Source of the DNA: Chlamydomonas sphaeroides
Lineage: Eukaryota > Chlorophyta > Chlorophyceae > Chlamydomonadales > Chlamydomonadaceae
Length of the DNA stretch: 64,000 nt
Direction of reading: 5' to 3'
Assembly (NCBI GenBank): GCA_001662425.1
Contig: BDDC01000144.1
Span: forward strand, 34,991-98,990
Shown here: positions 60,801 through 64,000 of the stretch, piece after piece
Position numbering within the stretch: the stretch's first letter is position 1
How the letters are laid out: every line of letters starts with the position of its first letter
The notes under the pieces: generated by a model
Database searches by the model: none
The model's input: the letters and a program-made list of their open reading frames with translations, nothing else
What the model was told of the DNA's origin: nothing
Position numbers and translations under genes: made by a program

Positions 60801-61276
60801 GACGAAGTGGACTACGCACCGTGCTTTCAACAGACTCACACGCACGCCCCCCGACTCTGGGCTCCAACCGCTGCCCTTGTCTGGCCCCGCCTGCCCCTTC
60901 CCCGCAGACGTCGCAGCCCCACCTGAGCGACCTCCTGCTGCGGCTCAACTTCAATGACGCCCACACGCACCTCTTTTTCACAGAGGCGGACTCCGCAGAT
61001 GGGCCCGGACCTGGCGCCGGCGCAGGAGGTAGCGCCGGGCCGGGGCTGGGGGCCGCGGCCGTCAGCCGCGGCACCGGCTCAAGCGCGTCGTCAAGCGTGG
61101 GCGCATCGCAGCAGCCGCGGGCCGCGCCTGCAGCCATGTACGCTGCTGGCGGCGCGGCAGCGGCCGGTCCGCCACCGCGGCCATGGGCCGGCGGCGCAGG
61201 GGCCGGGCCAAGCGCGGCAGGCGGAGGAGGCTGGGAGGGCTTTGTCGGAGGGGGCGCGAGTGGGTGCCGCGGCTGA
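51826..61276 (+). CDS. GCP5: Gamma-tubulin complex component 5 (GCP5, Spc97/Spc98 family), 22 exons
   Basis: Exons: 51826-51915, 51961-52091, 52202-52292, 52464-52907, 52988-53034, 53150-53339, 53576-53619, 53955-54363, 54551-55021, 55159-55224, 55416-55637, 55815-56022, 56390-57317, 57399-57726, 57825-57881, 57983-58129, 58309-58514, 58716-58809, 59080-59613, 59843-59925, 60159-60276, 60908-61276. All phases agree; the total is 5,277 bases, 1,758 residues. GCP5 landmarks: NFGTALHYVVSN near the N terminus; YLCASISPGTMRTAVRPLL (GRIP1); WDGELPADFFIAR followed by DHPNFWREGY; SIMAAGKSLRL across an intron; HVNDALLLKLL (GRIP2); LDRLSLGVAPSWVVALV; VFNLQLRWVRAAL; and the family C-terminal strand LLLRLNFNDAH. 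GCP5 works in the gamma-tubulin ring complex that nucleates microtubules. It is longer than the usual ~1,000 residues owing to Gly/Ala/Pro-rich insertions. The donor of exon 4 is the least certain. Confidence 0.9.
52464..52907 (+). other. GCP5: GCP5 exon 4 with acidic Ser-Asp motif; donor uncertain
   Basis: The exon encodes an Ala/Gln/Arg-rich helix, then an acidic cluster ending LSDWSDDDD (52713-52739), then Gly/Ala-rich sequence. I placed the donor at 52908 (GTGTGG) because it keeps phase 0 with exon 5 (reading QVPWSTAA). The frame runs on to a stop at 52950, so the exon must end before that. Other GT sites between 52700 and 52950 are possible and would change only low-complexity residues. 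Confidence 0.6.
56390..57317 (+). other. GCP5: GCP5 exon 13: long Gly/Ala-rich insertion between GRIP1 and GRIP2
   Basis: This 928-base exon begins by completing GKSLRL, a conserved GCP5 strand. It then codes for about 290 residues rich in Gly, Ala, Ser and Pro, including an eight-Gly run near 56920, and ends in phase with exon 14. In animal and plant GCP5 the corresponding linker is much shorter (family knowledge). It is most likely a disordered loop; volvocine proteins often carry such expansions. Confidence 0.7.
60455..60602 (+). repeat. Dispersed repeat, copy 2, inside the last GCP5 intron
   Basis: This lies within the 631-base intron 60277-60907 and matches the reverse complement of 50941-51109 over about 150 bases with scattered differences and small indels. 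The enclosing intron is the longest in the gene, as expected if the repeat inserted there. Its open frames (Arg/Pro-rich) are not GCP5 sequence and should not be annotated as exon. Confidence 0.75.
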
Positions 61277-62950
61277 GCAGGTGTGTGGTTTGAGGCACGG
61301 GCATGCATGGGGGGAGCGGGGAGGCACGTGTCATGCGGCGGCTCGAGGCGCGGCGGAACGGCTCGAGGCACGGCGGAACGGCTCGAGGCGCGGCGAAGCA
61401 GGTTGGCATGCGGCCGCGACCGCGCAGCGCACAGCTGTGTGTACTCAGCATGGCGCGGGTGTGCCGGCACGTGCGGGGGATCAATGCAATGCGGCAAGGA
61501 CAGGCGTGGCGGGGCGCAGGGGCGCAAGGAAGTGCACGCCGCGGCTGGATGCATCCTGGGCCTGGGCGCTCTGCTGCACGTGTTGGGGTGCTCCCGACCG
61601 ACTGTAAGCAAGCGTGAGTGGGCCTGGTCACCGTTGCCAGGTAGGACAGGCGGCCGCGGTCACGCATACGGTAGTCCGATGCCATGGAGCGGTGTTGATT
61701 GTTTGGGTGAGCGGGAGGCCCTGGACGGATGCCCCCTGGATGCGCTTTGGCCGAGGACTAGGCAGCGCCATGCTGCGCCCCTGCTGATCTGCGCGCCGGC
61801 GCCCCACTTCCCACAGCTGTGCCGCATCGGTGCCCTGGGCTGTGTACCGGCGGGCTGCGGCGGCCCCATTCCCTACTCTGCATCATGAGACGTACCGCGC
61901 ATCTGCCGGCCTGCATGCAAGCTAGGCCATGCGACCGATGCGCGCTCGGGTCGGTCTTGCACCTCCGTCAGGGCCAGTTCTGCCAGAGCTGTTGGAGCGG
62001 TGTTGATTGGGTGTGCGAACCTCAACCTGAAATAGCGGTGTGGGGCGAGGCCCTGGCGCTGTTTGCTTGACACGCCCAGCGACGCAGAACGAAGGGCAGG
62101 GGGCAAAGGGGCTAGAACGCCATTGCTCACGGCCAGCACCGTGGCCCGCCAGCAGTGCGACTCACCCTAGAGGGCGACCAAAGGTGCAACGCCAAATCGC
62201 CCATCACGCGATGCCATGCACACGCGCACGGCAAAGCGGTTCCGGGTATGGTTCCTCCGCTGAGTCATAGCGGCACTCCCTTGTAACGAATCCTTTTACA
62301 CACGGCCCGCGGGCGTACGGGCCCCAGCCCACTGGACCGGGCCACGCCTTCCGTGCCCCGGCCCCTCGGGCAGGGCCTGCTGACCCCATGCCTGCCGGCG
62401 GGCCCCGGGGATCAACCCGGGCCCTCACTCGCCATTGTGAGGACAGGATAACTGTCTCAGCATCACTAGCTTTGAGGCTGATCCTGTTGTTACAGCCATG
62501 GCACGCACTCCGGCCTTGTCCCCCCCCCCGCCAAGCGCCGCGGAGGGGGCCACGCCTGGCGGCGAGCGGAGAAATAATTTTCGAGTCCGCTCGCCTCTGG
62601 CATGCACACACGCGCTCTCACGCACACCAGCACACCAGTACCCTCATGCTGTCGCACTTCTCCTCCCCTTGTGCTCCGCCCTGGTGCTGGCCCTGGCCCA
62701 CTTTCTCCCTCCACAGACGCAGCACCCGCCGACCGCCTTCGCGTGTAGCGTGTGCCCTGCTTTCTTCCTGCTCCTGGTGCCCCACTTTGCGGCGCGCCGA
62801 CTTGACTTGTTAACCGTTCATGCCCTCTGCCTTCTGCCCCTCCGGCCGGTGGTTCCTAGTGGCTGCGCCTAATCGCTGCTTATCACTACGACACTCGCTA
62901 CCATTCTTGTCAGGCAACCCACATCCACTATGGGGACGAGAACGCACGCA
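61277..62950. other. GCP5 3' UTR and intergenic DNA
   Basis: No gene is supported. Short open frames are Arg/Gly/Ala/Pro-rich by base composition. A 17-base motif, TGGAGCGGTGTTGATTG, occurs at 61685-61701 and again at 61993-62009; in both places GAGGCCCTGG follows within 50 bases, suggesting a decayed ~308-base duplication. A GC-rich, partly palindromic stretch is near 62310-62430 (GGCCCGCGGGCGTACGGGCC and GGGCCCCGGGG). Confidence 0.5.
61603..61607 (+). terminator. Candidate TGTAA poly(A) signal for GCP5
   Basis: TGTAA is the usual nuclear poly(A) signal in Chlamydomonas and Volvox (established knowledge). This copy is about 330 bases after the GCP5 stop codon at 61274-61276, a normal 3' UTR length for these algae. 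The pentamer is short and could occur by chance. Confidence 0.35.
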
Positions 62951-62954
62951 AAAG

Positions 62955-63271
62955 CCACGTTACAGCTCCATAACGTGCCCTTAGCGTGATGCTAACGCTT
63001 GGCGTAACGTGTCCCTACGTGCCACGTTGCGGGCTTAACGTGGCCATCAATCCACGTTATTTAACGTTGTCCCAGGGCCTTGCATGGGGCGCACGGCTGC
63101 AACGTGCGCTAACGCCCCCTCCCTAACGGGCGATGGCCCTGACAACGGGCACGTTACGGATGTAACGTGGTCTAACGTTCGCACGCTGGATAACGCGCAT
63201 ACCTGGTAACGTTCACCAACGTGGTCTCCCCAACGCGCGTTACTGGTAACGTTTGCTAACGTGGTCTCCCC
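62955..63271. repeat. Dense TAACGT/ACGTTA cluster with 40-base tandem copy
   Basis: I count fifteen AACGT or ACGTT cores in about 315 bases, in both orientations and several as the full palindrome AACGTT. At the right end two units are near-identical: CTGGTAACGTT...GTGGTCTCCCC at 63203-63231 and at 63243-63271, a 40-base period. No reading frame fits the pattern. It could be a decayed satellite or mobile-element end, or a cluster of ACGT-core protein-binding sites. Confidence 0.85.
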
Positions 63272-63489
63272 GAGTCAGGCCGTGCATGGGGCGTCGACAC
63301 ATGCCGTCGAGAGTCTCGTCCACAGCAGGTGTCGACGTCTAGATACCTCCATCGCGCCGAACCAGCCGTGACCTGTACACACACCTAGCACGTGCAGTAA
63401 CATTACAGTAGCCCGCGACCACGCCGTCGCCAACTCTGTCGCGCGAACAAACGCGCTTTGCCGCGCTCGCACACACCTAACGCTGCTCA

Positions 63490-63502
63490 TAGCTATATAT
63501 AG

Positions 63503-63534
<32 letters not shown>
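63490..63534. repeat. (AT)n microsatellite with two AGCTATATAT starts
   Basis: About 45 bases of nearly pure alternating A and T, beginning AGCTATATATAGCTATATAT and continuing as (AT)n. It is self-complementary and could extrude as a cruciform. It stands out in otherwise GC-rich DNA, and its length is likely polymorphic. Confidence 0.95.
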
Positions 63535-63617
63535 CCTGCCTGGCTCCTGGCATGCCGCTGCGGCTCCCCAGTACGTACTTGGGTCTGCGGTGGTGACACT
63601 GGTGAAGGCCACTGGCG

Positions 63618-63790
63618 GGCCCTTGACATGTCGTGGGGTGTCCTCGGGGTATGCCTTGCAGGACCCTGACGTGTCAGATGGCCTCAGGATCGGCAGGCAA
63701 CGCCCGGCAGGACCCTGACGTGTCACGCGGCGTCGGGGAGCCTCTGGGGGGGGGACGCCAGGCCCTGTGCAGGTTCCTGACATGCTTGAC
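63618..63790. repeat. Minisatellite, about 50-base degenerate units
   Basis: The core CAGGACCCTGACGTGTCA occurs at 63659-63676 and 63709-63726, 50 bases apart. Degenerate relatives are CCCTTGACATGTC near 63620 and TTCCTGACATGCT near 63775. The minus strand reads through it as a single open frame (63493-63819), but the repeat explains that frame, so I do not call a gene. Confidence 0.8.
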
Positions 63791-64000
63791 CACCGGGGGG
63801 TTCTGTTGTGAATCATCACAGGTGCTGGCCGCCATATCCGCGCCTACTGTGTTCGGCAGCAGGCCTCTCCTTGCGCTGTTTGCCTGGACCGAGCTAGGAG
63901 GTTGTACACGTCTGAACTGAGGGAGGAAGGGGATGGGTAGGCTAGCTACATGCCCATGGATGGACCCAAACCGAGGATCAACGACCGCTGCGGCAGCGCC

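Noticed and set aside
62390..62520. Possible tRNA or small RNA around GAGGACAGGATAACTGTCTC
   Set aside because: There is local inverted complementarity, but no cloverleaf, no A/B box and no CCA-side stem; it looks like an element fragment.
63493..63819. Minus-strand frame of 108 codons ending in alternating Ile-Tyr
   Set aside because: It is produced by the minisatellite and the (AT)n tract; no domain or start context is visible.
1..64000. CRISPR arrays, insertion sequences, bacterial operons, rRNA or tRNA genes
   Set aside because: None seen. The window is intron-rich eukaryotic nuclear DNA, and the repeats present lack regular spacer structure.

Overview
The window is nuclear DNA of a green alga, most likely volvocine or Chlamydomonas-like. 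The pointers are: GC-rich sequence, dense short GT-AG introns (donors mostly GTGAGT, GTGCGT or GTACGT; acceptors CAG), pherophorin-style Ser/Pro-rich stretches, TGTAA as a possible poly(A) signal, and SRCR plus C-type lectin domains in one protein, a pairing known from Chlamydomonas-type algae. There is no bacterial or organellar operon structure, and I found no tRNA, rRNA or CRISPR. All coding claims come from reading frames joined by hand at splice sites; no transcript or search supports them.

Layout. (1) 48311 down to 1, minus strand: coding exons of what I read as one giant extracellular mosaic gene, open at the left edge. From the N terminus it carries a signal peptide; three SRCR domains; FG-GAP/VCBS-like calcium-loop repeats; a complete but catalytically degenerate GH18 (chitinase-like) domain; two C-type lectin domains (CTLDs), the second with a Pro-rich insertion inside its fold; a PAN/Apple-like segment; a long series of Cys-anchored repeats interrupted by about 330 residues of poly-Pro; further CTLDs; four discoidin (F5/8C-like) modules, three of them lying between the N- and C-terminal halves of a CTLD; then about ten more CTLDs with Cys repeats and PAN/WSC-like pieces; a DUF4215-type Cys-rich motif; beta-sandwich modules of carboxypeptidase-regulatory type; and a last 6-7 kb of unrecognised sequence. 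Exon phases agree at nearly every junction I tested, and I saw neither an internal signal peptide nor a convincing terminal stop. One gene is therefore the simplest model, but two or more tandem genes cannot be excluded. (2) 48312-51825: divergent intergenic region with no confident gene. (3) 51826-61276, plus strand: a 22-exon gene for gamma-tubulin complex component 5 (GCP5). My splice model is in frame throughout and gives 1,758 residues. (4) 61277-64000: downstream intergenic DNA with unusual repeats, namely a dense TAACGT palindrome cluster, an (AT)n tract and a ~50-bp minisatellite.

Working together. The giant protein reads as a secreted or surface glycan/matrix-binding receptor: SRCR, CTLD, discoidin and an inactive chitinase-like fold are all binding modules, and the Pro-rich blocks resemble volvocine wall/matrix glycoproteins. 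GCP5 is an unrelated housekeeping neighbour acting in microtubule nucleation at basal bodies.
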